Below are positions 1-11,982 of a DNA stretch of 64,000 nucleotides, one piece after another; positions within the stretch are counted from its first letter, which is position 1; each line of letters begins with the position of its first letter. The stretch spans positions 119,542 through 183,541 of the forward strand of contig NSJX01000051.1 of NCBI GenBank assembly GCA_002286715.1, read 5' to 3'. The stretch is from Dentipellis sp. KUC8613. Lineage: Eukaryota > Basidiomycota > Agaricomycetes > Russulales > Hericiaceae. The translations under genes were made by a program, and so were the position numbers. The notes beneath the pieces were generated by a model, which ran no database searches, was not told where the DNA came from, and was given only the letters and a program-made list of their open reading frames with translations.

Positions 1-3000
1 CCATCACGGCAACACGTGCCGACGATGCGGTGATGCCTGACCCTTCGCAAGCAGAGCGGGTTTGCCATCTTCTTGGCATTCCCGTCGCGGAGTTCACTCG
101 CGCTGTTCTACGCCCACGAGTCTTGGCCGGCAGGGAGTGGGTCACTCAGGCTAGAACACGACAGCAAGCCCTCGATGAAATTGCCGCACTCTGCAAGACG
201 CTATACGAGAAATCCTTCGGGTCTCTTGTAGACCGTATCAACCGCGCTCTAGACCGACCATCCTCGAAGTCGACGTTCATCGGTGTTCTCGATATCGCTG
301 GTTTCGAGATCTTCGAGGTCAATGCGTACGAACAGCTGCTTATCAACTACACGAACGAGAAGCTGCAGCAGTTCTTCAACCACCATATGTTCGTCCTCGA
401 GCAGGAAGAGTACGCGCGCGAAGGTATCGAATGGGACTACGTCAACTTCGGCCTCGATCTGCAACCGACCATCGACCTCATCGAAGGCGGTGGCAGTGCC
501 ATTGGCGTCCTCAGCCTCCTTGACGAAGAGTGTATCATGCCCAAGGCGACGGACCTGACTTTCACGAACAAGCTGCACCAGCTCTGGAGCGGCGAAGTGC
601 CCGCTGGCGAGGAGCCGCATCCCGGTCGTGATAAGTACGAGCCGCCACGATTCCACCAGGGCTTCATCGTGCACCACTACGCCGGCAAAGTCGAGTACCG
701 GACTGACGGCTGGCTGGACAAGAACAAGGACCCTCTCAACGACAACGTGACGCGCGTGCTCGCATCCTCGCAAGAACGCTACGTCGCCTCCCTCTTCTCC
801 GACTTCGTCGAGACGCCCGCATTCGGCCTGAGCGCGGCGTCGTCCGGCGCAGCGAACATGTTCACGATCGGGAAGAAGCGCACGCTCAAGAAGGGCGCCT
901 TCCGCACCGTCGGGCAGCGACACAAGGAGCAGCTCGCGAGCCTCATGGCGCAGCTGTACGCGACGCAGCCGCACTTCGTGCGCTGCATCGTCCCGAACAC
1001 GAACAAGAAGCCCGGGCGCGTCGACGTGCCGCTCGTGCTCGACCAGCTGCGCTGCAACGGCGTGCTCGAGGGCATCCGTATCGCGCGCCTCGGCTATCCC
1101 AATCGACTACCCTTCGTCGAGTTCCGCCAGCGCTACGAGGTGCTCACGCCGGGCATCATCCCGCGCGGGTACATGGACGGGCGCAAGGCATGCCTGCGCA
1201 TGGTCGATGCGCTCGAGCTCGACAAGTCGATCTTCCGCATCGGCACGTCCAAGATCTTCTTCAAGGCGGGCGTGCTCGCCGAGCTAGAGGAGCGGCGCGA
1301 CGCGCTGCTGTTCGATGTGTTCTCGAGGCTGCAGGCAGTTGCGCGCAAGTTCACGGCGCGGAGGCAGATGAAGAAGATTTTGAACCGTGCGGTGGCTATT
1401 CGGACTATCCAGCGCAATGCGCGGATATACGCGGAGCTCAGAGAGTGGCCATGGTGGCGTCTGTATACTAAGGTATGCGTTTTACACTCGTAGTTTTTCG
1501 TTTATTCACTATGTATTAGGTCCGACCGCTGCTGGCTGCGACCCGGAACGATGACGAGCTGCGGCAGAAAGAAGCAGAGCTTGCTCTTGCCAAAGAACGA
1601 GCTGAGCGGGATGCCAAAGAGAAGGAAGCTTTGTCTGCGCTCAAGATGCGTCTCGAAACCGAGAAGCGCAAGATCGAGGATTCTCTCGAAGCCGAGCGGG
1701 CTCTCGCTCTCGATAAAGATGCGCTGCTAGAGCGAAGCAAGAAACGTGAACTCGAGCTCGAAGAAGAGGTTGCCGCTCTACAGTCTGACATCGAGACGCT
1801 CGACTCGCAGCTAGACCGTGCTATCGAGATGCAGAAGAAGAGCGAGGAGAACCACGCGGAGCTCACGCGCGCATTCGAGAAGGCAGCCGAGACGTGCGTC
1901 CAGCTCGAGGCTGAGCAGAAGGAATGGGCCAGCCGGGAAGAGGAGCTTGTGCAGCAGCTCACGGAGGCGGACCAGGCGATCGAGCATCTGCAGGCGGAGA
2001 AGGAGAGGCTGGAGAAGGAGAGCGAGGACCTGCAGCAGCAAGTGTCGCAGCGGAAAGAGGATCTCGACCGAGCGAAGGAACGCATGGAGGCCACGATTTC
2101 AGACTTGGACAGTAAGCTGAACCTGGAAGTCCGGAATAGGTAAGTTGCATCTACGGTTTCTAGCTTTGAGATGCTGAAGTCAGCGCAGGGATCTGGTCAA
2201 AGACAGGGCGGAAACCCTTGAACAGGATGCTCGTCACACGAAGGAGCAGCTGGCTGAGCTCGCGCGAACTGCCAACGAGTACTCCTCTATGATCGAGCGC
2301 AAGGAAAAGACGATCGAGCGCCTCACGACAGAACTGGAACAGTCAAAGAAAGAGCGTAATCGTCTTTCGCAAGAGATCACCGAGCTGCAGGGTCAGATCC
2401 ATACGCTCGAGGCTGAGTTGCATTCTCAGAAGGACATTGGGGAACGCAACGCTTCCGTTCACGCCAAGCTTCAAGAAGAGCTGGACGAGCTTCGCGCGCT
2501 CATGGAAGCTAAGACCAGTGAGGAGACGCGCCGAGGCGAGGTCGAGAAGCGCAGAGAAGAGGAGCTTGTTGACTTGCGCGGTCAAGTCAGCTTGCTGCAG
2601 AATGAGCTCAACGATGCCCGCCGTTCCGTTGTGGAAACTCAGAGCAAGGCCAAAGTCGAGCTGGACTCTACCCTCCGGGAACATAAGTCCCTACTGCAGA
2701 GTCATCGTTCGTTGTCGGATCGTATGCAAGCAAGTGACTCACAGCTCAAGAAGACCGAGGCGTCCCTTACGGAAGCTGAGAAGTCCAAGCGAGCTTTGGA
2801 CTCTGAACTTCAGGCGCTGCGGTCGAGACAGATCGACACTGAAGGAGAACTGGCTGAGGTCCAGAAGGCCAAAGAGGTATGCTTTTGTCACGCCTGTTCC
2901 TTCGTGCCATTTATTCGAAATGCTTGCAGAGTCTAGAGCGCCAGCTTTCTGCTGCGCAGACGAAGTATCAAGACTTCGAAGATGCCGCACTGCAGCTGGA

Positions 3001-6000
3001 GCGCGAGAAGGGCACGCAGGATCGCCACATCGAGACCCTCAAGAAGCAACTCGAGGCGGAGTCGACGAAGCGAGCACAGCTAGAGAAGGCTATCTCGACT
3101 CAGAAGTCGGAGATTATCCAGCTCAAGGATCAGAATAGCAAGTACAATCGGGACCTCAACAAGGCGCAGACCGACCTGAAGAACTTCGAATGGCAGGTCA
3201 AGCAGCTTGAATCACGGCAGGACAAGACTATCGTGGAGCACGTGCATGTCCTCGAGGAAGCCAAGCGCGTTACCGATAGGCAACTGCAAGAGGCTCAGCT
3301 CGAGCTGCAAAAGAATGCGACTTATATTCGTTCGCTCGAGAAGGTCAAGTCACGTCTGACCAGTGAAGCCGAGGACCTCGCACGCGAGACTGAGCGTGAG
3401 CACGCGGAACTCCGGTCTAAGGAGAAAGCTGCAAGAAGTCTCGAGGACAAGGCTAATCGCGCGTTGATGGAGGTCGACAAGGAGCGCAAGAATCGTGAGG
3501 CTGCGGAGATCCACATTCGTAGGCTGCAAACCGACCTTCAGAATACTCGCGACCAAATAGCAGACGTGACGCAGCAATTCCTGGCTATGCAGCGGTCCAA
3601 GGACAACCTGGAGATGGAACTTGCACGCCTGGCTGATGAAACGGAAGCGCCTGATTCTATGGCCAAGATGCAACGGCAGTACGAAGCTCGCATCTCACAA
3701 CTCGAGGGCCAACTCCAGGAAGCCGACTCAGCAAAGACAACGGCCGCAAGGATACGAGAGCAGGTTGATCGTCAACACGCTGAAATCCGGAGACTTATAA
3801 TGAGTGGCAACGTCAACGACGACAGCTTCCGGAATCGACTACTGCAAGAGCTCCAGCTCACTGAACAAGAGATTGAGAGGGATCTCTCTTCCCGCACGCC
3901 ACACACACCACGTCGCTCATCTGACGCACGCACGCTTGCGAATGTTACACCAACTAAGCGTGGCTCGTTAGGCACCAACGGCATTCTCCGCCCACGTACG
4001 ACTTCTCAGGTTGACTCGCCCAGGAAAACCGATGGTCAGGTCGCTGCCCTCAGGCAACAGGTCCAGTTACTCGAACTCAAGATGGCTGCATCAGATCGCG
4101 TTCGTCAGCATCTAGAAGTCTCTCTCCGAGAATTGACTGCCGAGCTGGATAACAGCGATGGATCGAAGGCATCACTCGAGATATATCGCAAGCGACTCAC
4201 CAAAGAGAACAGTCGCCTCGCAGAACTCTTGCAAGATGAAGCCGAGGCCAGACGTCACGCCGAGGCTGCAAAGCTCGAAGGCATCCAGGAGATGTGGAAT
4301 AAATTCCAGAATACTATCGCTGCTGAACGTGAAAGCTATGCGCGTCTGGAGGAGTCGAAAAAGGCTTTGGTAAGAGCCCTTCAGATGTTGGTAAAGTACT
4401 TCTCATTGACGGAACGATCGCAGATCGTCCAGCAACGCAATGCGCAGGTGGAGCTTGAAGACCACAAACGCCAGGTTCAAGAACTCTCTCAGTCGAAGAA
4501 ACAGCTGCAAGCCGACGTCGCTGATCTCAAGGACCGTCTTGAGGTAGAGATGATGGCCAAGAACGAGGAAGCAAGCGCACGCAGAGCAGCGCAATCTCGA
4601 CTCCAGGAGCTCGAGGTCACTTCGACAACGTCCACCACTGTCCAATCTGAACTCCAGGAAGCGATGAATTCCTTCAAAGCTAAATCCGAATCATACCGCG
4701 CGAGACTCGAAGCTGTGGAGATTGAAAAAGTCAAGATTGCTCGACAAGAAGCCATCGTCCGTCGATCTCTTGCAGAGGCACAAAAGGCTCAATCAGATCT
4801 TGCTGCTGAACATGATGCAAGCGAACGACGACTCAAGGAAGCGGAGGAGCGTATCCACGAACTAGAGACCAGGATTGAAGAGGAGAGCCGCGAGTCATCT
4901 GATATGGATGTCCTGCGTCAACGTCTCGCTGAAGAGATGGACGACGAGCGCAAACAATACCAGAAGGATCTCGCTGATCGTGACTTCACAGCCGATCAAA
5001 CGCGCAAGAAGTACCAAGGTGGGACTTGCACTCTCGTTTCACGATCTAGCTAATGAACCTTTTATATCTGCAGCTGAACTAGCGCAGCTGAGTGAAGGTC
5101 CGTGTGTTTATATCTCTAGTGAGCTATGTCTGAACAGGGATATACAGAACTTCAAAGCCAGCGTGGCAGCATGAGCAAGATCCGCGAGGAGCTCCGCACC
5201 GTCCGGTCAGATTATGACGAGCTCCAACTGCGCTATGACGACGAAGTATATAGCGGTGCTTCCTGGAAGAAAGAGCGTGAGCGTCTCGAGACCAAGATTG
5301 GGGATCTCTCCAAGGCATACGAGTCTTCAACGGCGGCGCAGAACGAACAGCAGGCCCAGATTGTCGCATTGCATTCGCAAGTGCGAGAGCTACGCAGCGT
5401 ACTCAACGATGCAGAGGCGGACCGCGCACTTTTGCAAAAGGCGCGCCGTGCACTTCAAGCAGAGCTCGAGACCATCAAGCTCGATAGTGCGGATGCGGCG
5501 CGTATGAGCTCTGATCGCGAGTTGCAGACGCTGCAGCTGAAGAAGCAGGATCTCGAGCGTGCACTCGAGGAGCAAAGCGACCGCGTTGAGATGGCGTATG
5601 AACGCATGAAGAAGGCCGAATCGCATTCTCAGGAATGTCAAGTCGAGCTTGGGCGAGTGCGCGTCGAAAACTCAGAACTTGACAAATTGAACGTGCGTGC
5701 TGCGTCATGCTCACTCATTTCAAGCTGAAGCTGACTTCATTTTTTGATAGGCCACACTAGAGAAGCAGATCAAGGAGCTGAATCTGCGTATCGTCGACCT
5801 TGAGACCCGCTCATATGCTCGGACACCGCAGAATGCGCAAGCAACCGCAGCAACACAGGCGACAGTCCGCCGGTTGGAAAGCCGTGTGGAGGAACTGACG
5901 AACCAGCTCAACCAGGCGACAAAGGATCGCTCTCGCGCGTCGCTGTCCCGCGACCGTGATGCCGTATTCCGGCTAGCGGAGAGTGACCGTCAGCGCGCTC

Positions 6001-6364
6001 GTCTAGAGGAGGAGGTGCGATCATACGAGGAGAAAGTTGACGCTATGCGGAAGACGATGGACCAAATGGTGCGTTCAGACCACCGCTCTCTGAAGTGCAA
6101 GTATTCATAATGATATTTTTCTAGCAAACGACAGAGGGCGAACTTCAGCTCGCGAAGCGACGCGCAGAGCGCGAGGCTGTGGACTTGAAGCAGAAATCGC
6201 TCAAGTAAGACATTTGATTTTGAGCCGCTGGCTGATTGACTAATAGCGCTTTTACTTCTAGCCTTGAGCGTCAGGTAGAACGTCTGCGCGCACGAATGGA
6301 CCGGCCGTCCTCGATGCTAGACCGCGGTTCACCCGCAAGCTCACCACGCAAGTTCGAGTCATAG
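1..6364 (+). CDS. myo2: class II (conventional) myosin heavy chain, 5' end missing
   Basis: Actin motor of the cytokinetic ring. The reading frame is open from the first base, so the window starts inside the motor domain. Seen in order: the relay region (LDIAGFEIFEVNAYEQL, about nt 285-335), the SH helix region (QLRCNGVLEGIRIARLGYP, about 1046-1102), the converter, an IQ-like segment (RAVAIRTIQRNAR, about 1387-1425), then roughly 1,450 residues of heptad-rich coiled coil. The first introns are 1473-1519, 2140-2188 and 2877-2929. A possible 54-bp intron (4370-4423) keeps frame if retained. Further introns lie near 5016-5125, 5695-5750, 6066-6123 and 6207-6261. The protein ends SSPRKFES at 6359-6364. 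A Pro/Ser/Thr-rich break in the coil lies at about 3890-4030. The family is certain; exon limits after 5000 are approximate. Confidence 0.95.
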
Positions 6365-6806
6365 ACTGTATGCTTGGGGTGACAACGATGATGTATGTGT
6401 ATACTTGGACGATCTCCTTCCTTCTTTTGCGAATCCCTTGCTCTGACGATCTCGATCTTTCTGCCATGAACTCAGTTTTGTATTGCACATCTCGCTACGG
6501 CTCGACACTGTCTATTGTACCACTTCTATATACCAGTACCGACACCGAACAATGAACGTGATTTCTTTTCTTCTTTCAACACAGGCCAAATCCCGCAACA
6601 TTTTGTCAAGCCAACGGTCAGTCCCAACGGTGATAGTCTCAGTGTCGTTGTTTGTATTCAGGCGAGACAGCTGACTAGCCAAGATTGAAAGACAAGGCAT
6701 AAGTATCTTCCCTGTACTCCAAGAACCTCAGATAGCTTCTATCTTCCGCACTCCCATCATCTACCTTTGAGTTCTACTCTAAGCTTGCTATCTCCTACCA
6801 TAGACA

Positions 6807-7717
6807 ATGTCTACCATCACCATCACCCCTTCTACCAAGTGCTCCACTCTTGTGCGGGCACCTTCTCTTCGTGGCGCTCGTCCGGCCCCAGGGTCGGCAG
6901 CGTTCGGGAAGAAGTTGACGAAGCGCCTTCGGGCGGTTGCGCCAGCCGATGACTCTTTCAAGAGCATGCTGGTTCACAAGGCCGCGAGCTGGATCGGTAC
7001 GCTCCTTTTCTTCCTCTTCTCCATCGCGAACCTGACCAACCGCCTGTCTCAGACCGAGTCCGGGGCCTGCCCAAGCGAGTCATAGAGCTCCCCGCAGCCC
7101 CGCCTCCATCCCGTGCAGCGTCCCTCACGGTACCCCTCATCTTCGTGACGTCCGAGGAAGAGCGCGGTGCCGTGTTCAAGCCCGTCGTGCGCCAGCAGCG
7201 TGTCAAGACCGTCCGCCCCAAGGACGGTACGCTTGCGGTCCCGCGCGTGCGCTATACCTGGCAGTGGAATCCGGAGGCAGACGTGCTTTCGGAGCTCCCG
7301 CAGAAGTTGGCGCAGCCCGACCTGGCGTACCTCGAGGACTCCCTCGACTCCATCCCCGAGCAGGCCGACAAGATCGTGGATGTCAGCCAACGCCTCAGCG
7401 ACATGGACGCGCTCGTCGAGATGCTCCGCGCGGAGATCGCCGCCGAAGGCATGGCCGACGAGGATTCCTACGACTATTCGGACGATACGGTGCGCATGAG
7501 CGTCCCCGGGCTGGTCTTTGACAAGCGCGACAGCCCCGTTCTTGGCGACGCCTCGATGCCGGTCACGCCGGTCCTGGAGTTCACACCGGCGACCCCGACG
7601 GTCGGCGACGACGAGTTCAAGACGGCCGAGGAGTGGGAACTCGACCTGTCTGCAGCGGAAGACGAAATCCTCAAGGTCCTCGGCGACATGTGGAGCGGCG
7701 CCAAAGGGGACTTCTAG
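6807..7717 (+). CDS. hypothetical acidic protein, two exons
   Basis: I do not recognise this protein. Exon 1 is 6807-6996. A 56-bp intron (6997-7052, GTACGC...CTCAG) restores the long frame that ends at 7717, giving about 284 residues. Without splicing, the first frame stops at 7083-7085, and the second frame extends open upstream to the acceptor, so the join is well supported. The N-terminus is basic and Ser/Thr/Pro-rich (residues 1-60). The middle holds a predicted helical stretch (QADKIVDVSQRLSDMDALVE), and the C-terminal third is acidic with Pro/Thr-rich linkers and ends in GDMWSGAKGDF. There is no signal peptide or membrane segment. The ATG follows a pyrimidine-rich leader at 6730-6806. 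Confidence 0.7.
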
Positions 7718-7914
7718 GTTGCTTGGAGCTTGTAGGCGGACTTGGGGACGTCAGCGGGCCTTCGCAGGCTCTGTTGGCTACTCGACGATGCTGAAAGTTT
7801 CAAATCGGCCTGGGCAGGTTTCATCTTGGCAAGTTCATTTCCCCGCCTTTCTTCCTTTCCTGCTTTCACATCTTCCCGAGTGTTCCGATCCGCTTTGTTT
7901 TCTAGGTTCAAGGT

Positions 7915-8340
7915 TCAAGGTTCGCCGGTCTCCAAGCTCAGTGGGCTTTGTGCGTCGTTGTCGAAGTAATGTCTGGCCACCATTGCTGAGATGGCGGCGT
8001 TGACATTGTCGCACTGCTTGCAAGGAGTTCCCGCTAAGAACGTGAGTATCCATTTCTTCCTATATAGTTCTGGCATACTGTTCACTCGCCGGTACTTTCA
8101 GATCGAGGGACCGGGGTTGGGGTGGATGGTTGAGGGGTTGTTTGCTTCTTCTTGGCGCGTTTTCCCTTTGCACTATTTCATCTTCTGCTTTGATCGTTTT
8201 CAGAATCCGGCGGCTTCGGCCTCAGCGGGCTTTGCGCGTTGTCGTTGCGGTAGTGCGTGGCCAACACTGCCGTAGTGGCGATGTGTTCATTGTCGCGCTG
8301 CATGCAAGAGAACCTAGACGAAGATTGTGAGTACTGCCTT
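7915..8340. repeat. imperfect direct repeat with exon-like edges
   Basis: Block 1 (about 7915-8050) and block 2 (about 8205-8335) align along their length. Both contain 'CTCAG(T/C)GGGCTTTG(T/C)GCG', a TGGCCA followed by CA(C/T)TGC(T/C)G core, and a 'CATTGTCGC(A/G)CTGC(T/A)TGCAAG' core. Each follows a pyrimidine tract ending in AG (TTTTCTAG, GTTTTCAG) and ends at a GTGAGTA donor-like site. No long open frame is conserved between the two, so coding capacity is doubtful. They may be exons of a non-coding or 3' UTR transcript of the gene ending at 7717, or a relic of local duplication. Confidence 0.6.
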
Positions 8341-8409
8341 TTCAGATACATTACTCTGCTGTCAGCTTACCTGTACCCTTCGAACATGACAGGAATATTT
8401 CCCCTCGGA

Positions 8410-8790
8410 TTGTGGTTTCTCTCTCGTTTGTCTTTCTCGTTCTCGGTCCTCGTCCTCTGCTTCGTCCCACTTCCCCATCTCCACCCCCATCCCGTTCCCG
8501 GTCCCGTTCTCGTTCCTATCCCCCTTCCAGTTCCCATCTCCATTCTCGTCCTTCCCACTCCCATTCCCGTTCTCTTTCTTCTCATTTCCGTCCTCGTCTC
8601 CGTTCCCAGTTCCAGTTCTTGGTCTCTTTCCCATTCTCGTTTCCGTTCTCGTTCTCGTTCTCGTTCCCGCTCCCGTCCTTATTCCCGTCCCCGTCCCCGT
8701 TCTCGATCTCTTTTCCATTCTCTTTCCCGGTCTCTTTCCCATTCCCAGTCCCGTTCCAGTTTCCATTCTCGTTCCCGTCCCAGTAGATAC
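8410..8790. repeat. pyrimidine-rich minisatellite (variants of CCCGTTCTCGTT)
   Basis: About 380 bp whose + strand is almost entirely C and T, built from degenerate 6- and 12-bp units such as TCCCGT, TCTCGT, TCCCAT and TTCCGT (for example CGTTCTCGTTCTCGTTC near 8645). Open frames cross it on both strands only because the unit length is a multiple of three. Their translations are simple SRSRSR or GTGTRTRT strings, so I do not call them genes. Confidence 0.85.
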
Positions 8791-8929
8791 CATGTACATG
8801 TCACAATACATATCCAGGGGGGTCGAGGGTGCAGCAATGCACCCCCACACGGCGCGGACCGGCACCTCGTTGCGCAGCGAGGTGTCCCCGCGCCGTGCCG
8901 CCTCCGCCACAAGGGCGGCCCGAGCTCCT

Positions 8930-9170
8930 GCAGCGCACAGGACTCGGGCTTAGCCTGGCGGAGGCGGGCGAGGCGGGGGGCGGGGCGGCGGTGGCCGTCT
9001 TGCCCTCCGCCGAGTTGGTTTGGTCGGTGGGGGTTAGGGTTAGGGTTTGGCCGGGTGGTGGGGTTGGGTTGGCGCGGGGTGGGGTGGATGGAGTTGGGCC
9101 TAGGGTGAGGGTGAAGGGGTTATGGGGTTGTGTGGTGGTGGTGGTGGGTGGCGGTGACGGACGGGATGTA
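8930..9170. other. G-rich patch with two telomere-type hexamers
   Basis: The + strand carries many runs of three or more G, including GGCGGGGGGCGGGGCGG near 8972 and GTGGTGGTGGTGGGTGG near 9133. At 9031-9050 it reads GGGTTAGGGTTAGGGTTTGG, which contains two perfect TTAGGG units. Several stretches meet the usual G-quadruplex pattern. No coding evidence. The rest of 9170-9530 holds nothing I can identify. Confidence 0.7.
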
Positions 9171-9530
9171 TATTTTGTCGTTTTGGGTGTATCGGCTTTG
9201 AGGCTTTTGTCGCATTATTTATGGGCGCTGTTCAGGCTTTTCTAGCTGGGGACGCTTGCGGGAGTGAAAGACGTTCACATACTATAAAGATCTACGCACT
9301 GCGCTAACAAGGGTATCCCTTATTTTTAATCCACGATAGAGTTCCCAAGTCCGTGGCCGAGTTCCTAAATGCCCCGAACCAAAATCATCAGTGCCTACAA
9401 TTCCGTTTGGAACTCTGCCCTCATTTTGTTAGTGAACAGTGATGAGTCGTGAATGGTCATCCATATAGTTGCACAGTTATGAATATCTACGCCCGGGTAT
9501 ATGTGTATTCCACCTAGATACGTTACGCCG

Positions 9531-10774
9531 CTACTTCTCTTCCTTAGGATCAGGATACAGCTAAACCAACAGATCAGTTAAGTTATGAAGTAAGACGTAG
9601 GACTCCAGACCTTTCCCGGGTTCATGATGTTAAGCGGGTCGATGGCCTTCTTGACAGTACGCATGAGCTCCACGGTGCCTGCGCCGAGCTCGTCGACAAG
9701 GTACTCCTTCTTGCCAACGCCGACACCATGCTCGCCCGTACCTTCAAATCATCAGTCAGATTTTCCACCATGTGAGCGGTCACAGCAGAGATCACACTCA
9801 CATGTTCCGTCGAGCGCAATCGCACGGTGCACGAGCCGGTGCACAGCCGCCTCGACGCGCTTCTGCTCCTCCGCGTCCTTGAACAGGAGGAGTGCGTGGA
9901 AGTTGCCTGCCGGGCCATAAGTCCAGATTACGAATACGAAGGGCAGTGGTAGTAGGCAGGAAGCTCACCGTCGCCGACGTGCCCGACGATAGTCGACTTG
10001 ATCCCCGCCTCCGCGAGGTCCTTCTTCGTCTCCTGCACCAGCTGCGGGAGCTTCGACACCGGCACGCTGTACACCCACCCGTCGGACGCATCAGCACCTC
10101 CCACTTCCCCCACTCGCGCCCCCGATCTCAGCCAGCAACAAAAAGCGACTCACCAGACGTCCGTCGTCCAGCACCGCGTCCCGGGCGCACTCGCGAGCGT
10201 CGCGTTGAGCGCATGCTTGCGGTGCGCCCACAGCGCGTCCGCGTCCGCGTCCGTGCTCGCGAACTGGAACCCGGACCCGCCGTGCGCGCGCACGATGCTG
10301 CGCACGGCCGCCGCCGCCGCCTTGATCGAGCCCGGCGCGCCTTGCATTTTGAAGAAGAGGGAGTCGAGGACGGGCAGCGGGTGTGGGAGCAGCTGCGAGA
10401 GCGCGGACATCACTGAATGAGGGTGAGAATGGGCAAGGGCGCAGAGGAGGAGAGGAGGGACGGACTGTTGTCGTCGAGCAGTTCGACGCATTCTGGGGTG
10501 GGGGGAGTGGGTATATGCGTCCGTGTGAAATGCGGGAAATTCAGTGGATGGTTGCTCATGGGTGATATGGTGAGGTGTTGGCTTACGGACGTTGCTCCCG
10601 TACGGTGACGCGAGGATCTCTTGCACGGCGCTCACGGCGTGCTCGACGTCGGGGAATTGCGCCATCGCGACCTTCGTCGGGAGCAGGGGTGCGAGCCTCA
10701 GCGTTGCTATTTATGAACCCTTCATTAGCATTTTCGGCTTGCAAGCCCTGTAATATTGATGTACCTTCGGTGAC

Positions 10775-10806
<32 letters not shown>

Positions 10807-11982
10807 ACTTTGTCGTGTCAAATCCGGTAGCAGATTTCCGTGCGCGACGCTTGGTCTTGATGACCTCGCCGTTGGGGAGGACGACCGTCTGTCGCGCTCA
10901 TAAATAAGGTGAAGAATCATCTTTGGAGGTGATGCACACCAAGTTCAAGAACCATTCAGCACGGGCAGTGCCATAGCGGACGGCATTTGCTAGAAGTGTG
11001 TTGCATGAGAACCTAGTCTGAGCAGGAAGAGTAGAAAGGACATACTGCCCGAGCACCCTGTGCCGACCATTCCACCAATTGTCTAAAGAAACAAAAAACT
11101 CCGTCTATATGCGGGTAGTTGCAACCGATTCAATGTCAAGCGTACCGCGCCTGGGCCAGGGTCGAGCTGCAAGCTCAATGAGACGGCGAAAGCAATGAGA
11201 GAAAGCGGACTCGACTCACAGGAAAGAACAGCGGAATTCCTCGCTCCTTCAGCTCGTCATTGATGTCCTCCCAACGTGCACCAGCCTGGCATGTCAAATC
11301 GGCATCGTTTTCTACGCATATAGCCTCAGTAAGTGCAACCCGTGAAACGAAGTTCGCATATACTCACCGTTTATGGTCAGGATCTTATCCATCCCCGACA
11401 AGTCGATGCATATACTCCCCGACGGATACTGTGCAGATCATCAACTCAGAAACTCAATCCCCGAAGCAGGAGCAGTTCGAGGCACAAGACAAGACTCACC
11501 CCGGCAAAGTGCCCCTCCAGACTCGTCGCACCACTATACGCCGTGATCGACACCCGGTACTTCCTCGCAACATTGACAATCGCCACGACGTCCTCCGTGC
11601 TTCCGGGGCGCACGACCACCGCATGCGGCGAGCTCGGGTGGTACGAGTTGTCCGACGCGCCGTACGCGCGCACGATCTCCGCTTCCGTCACAACTCTCTG
11701 CGTGCCCGGCAGGAGTACGCGAAGCTCAGAGATGGCGCGCGAGAGCTCGGCAGGGGTCGCATAGGACGTCTTCTGCGTGCCTTCGCGGAAGTAGAACGCA
11801 CATGCGGCGAGGGCGAGGCCAGAGCCGAAGATGAGCGAGGCGGCTACCGTGAAGGCGCGGCTCTTGCTAGACGACAGCGCGCTCTGGCTTGCGAAACGCG
11901 TTGCAGCTGGCCGCGAGATGGCTTGCCGGCCGAGGGCGACGCGTTGAAGAGGCGACTTTGTGCGGAGGAGGGGTCTGTACAT
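9531..11982 (-). CDS. DLD1: D-lactate dehydrogenase (cytochrome), FAD-linked, mitochondrial; copy 1
   Basis: Predicted to oxidise D-lactate (and likely other D-2-hydroxyacids) to the 2-oxoacid, passing electrons to cytochrome c in the mitochondrion. The N-terminus is basic and Ser-rich ([20 protein letters not shown]), followed by a hydrophobic anchor ([20 protein letters not shown]). The FAD-binding PCMH domain shows [20 protein letters not shown] and [14 protein letters not shown]. Later exons give [11 protein letters not shown], the VGHVGDG..NFHALL segment and [13 protein letters not shown]. The last intron splits MNPGK from LYPDPKEEK and the stop is at 9531-9533. ATG 11982 is chosen because the open frame upstream has no other ATG. 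There are many introns, at positions that look shared with the paralogue at 14146-16757. It is divergent from the dehalogenase gene. Confidence 0.93.

Noticed and set aside
249..974. 241-codon minus-strand open frame inside the myosin gene
   Set aside because: Antisense shadow of a highly conserved motor domain; no splice or domain support.
8257..9108. 283-codon + frame and overlapping minus frames through the minisatellite
   Set aside because: Repeat unit is a multiple of three, so frames stay open by composition; translations are SRSRSR or TGTGTR strings.
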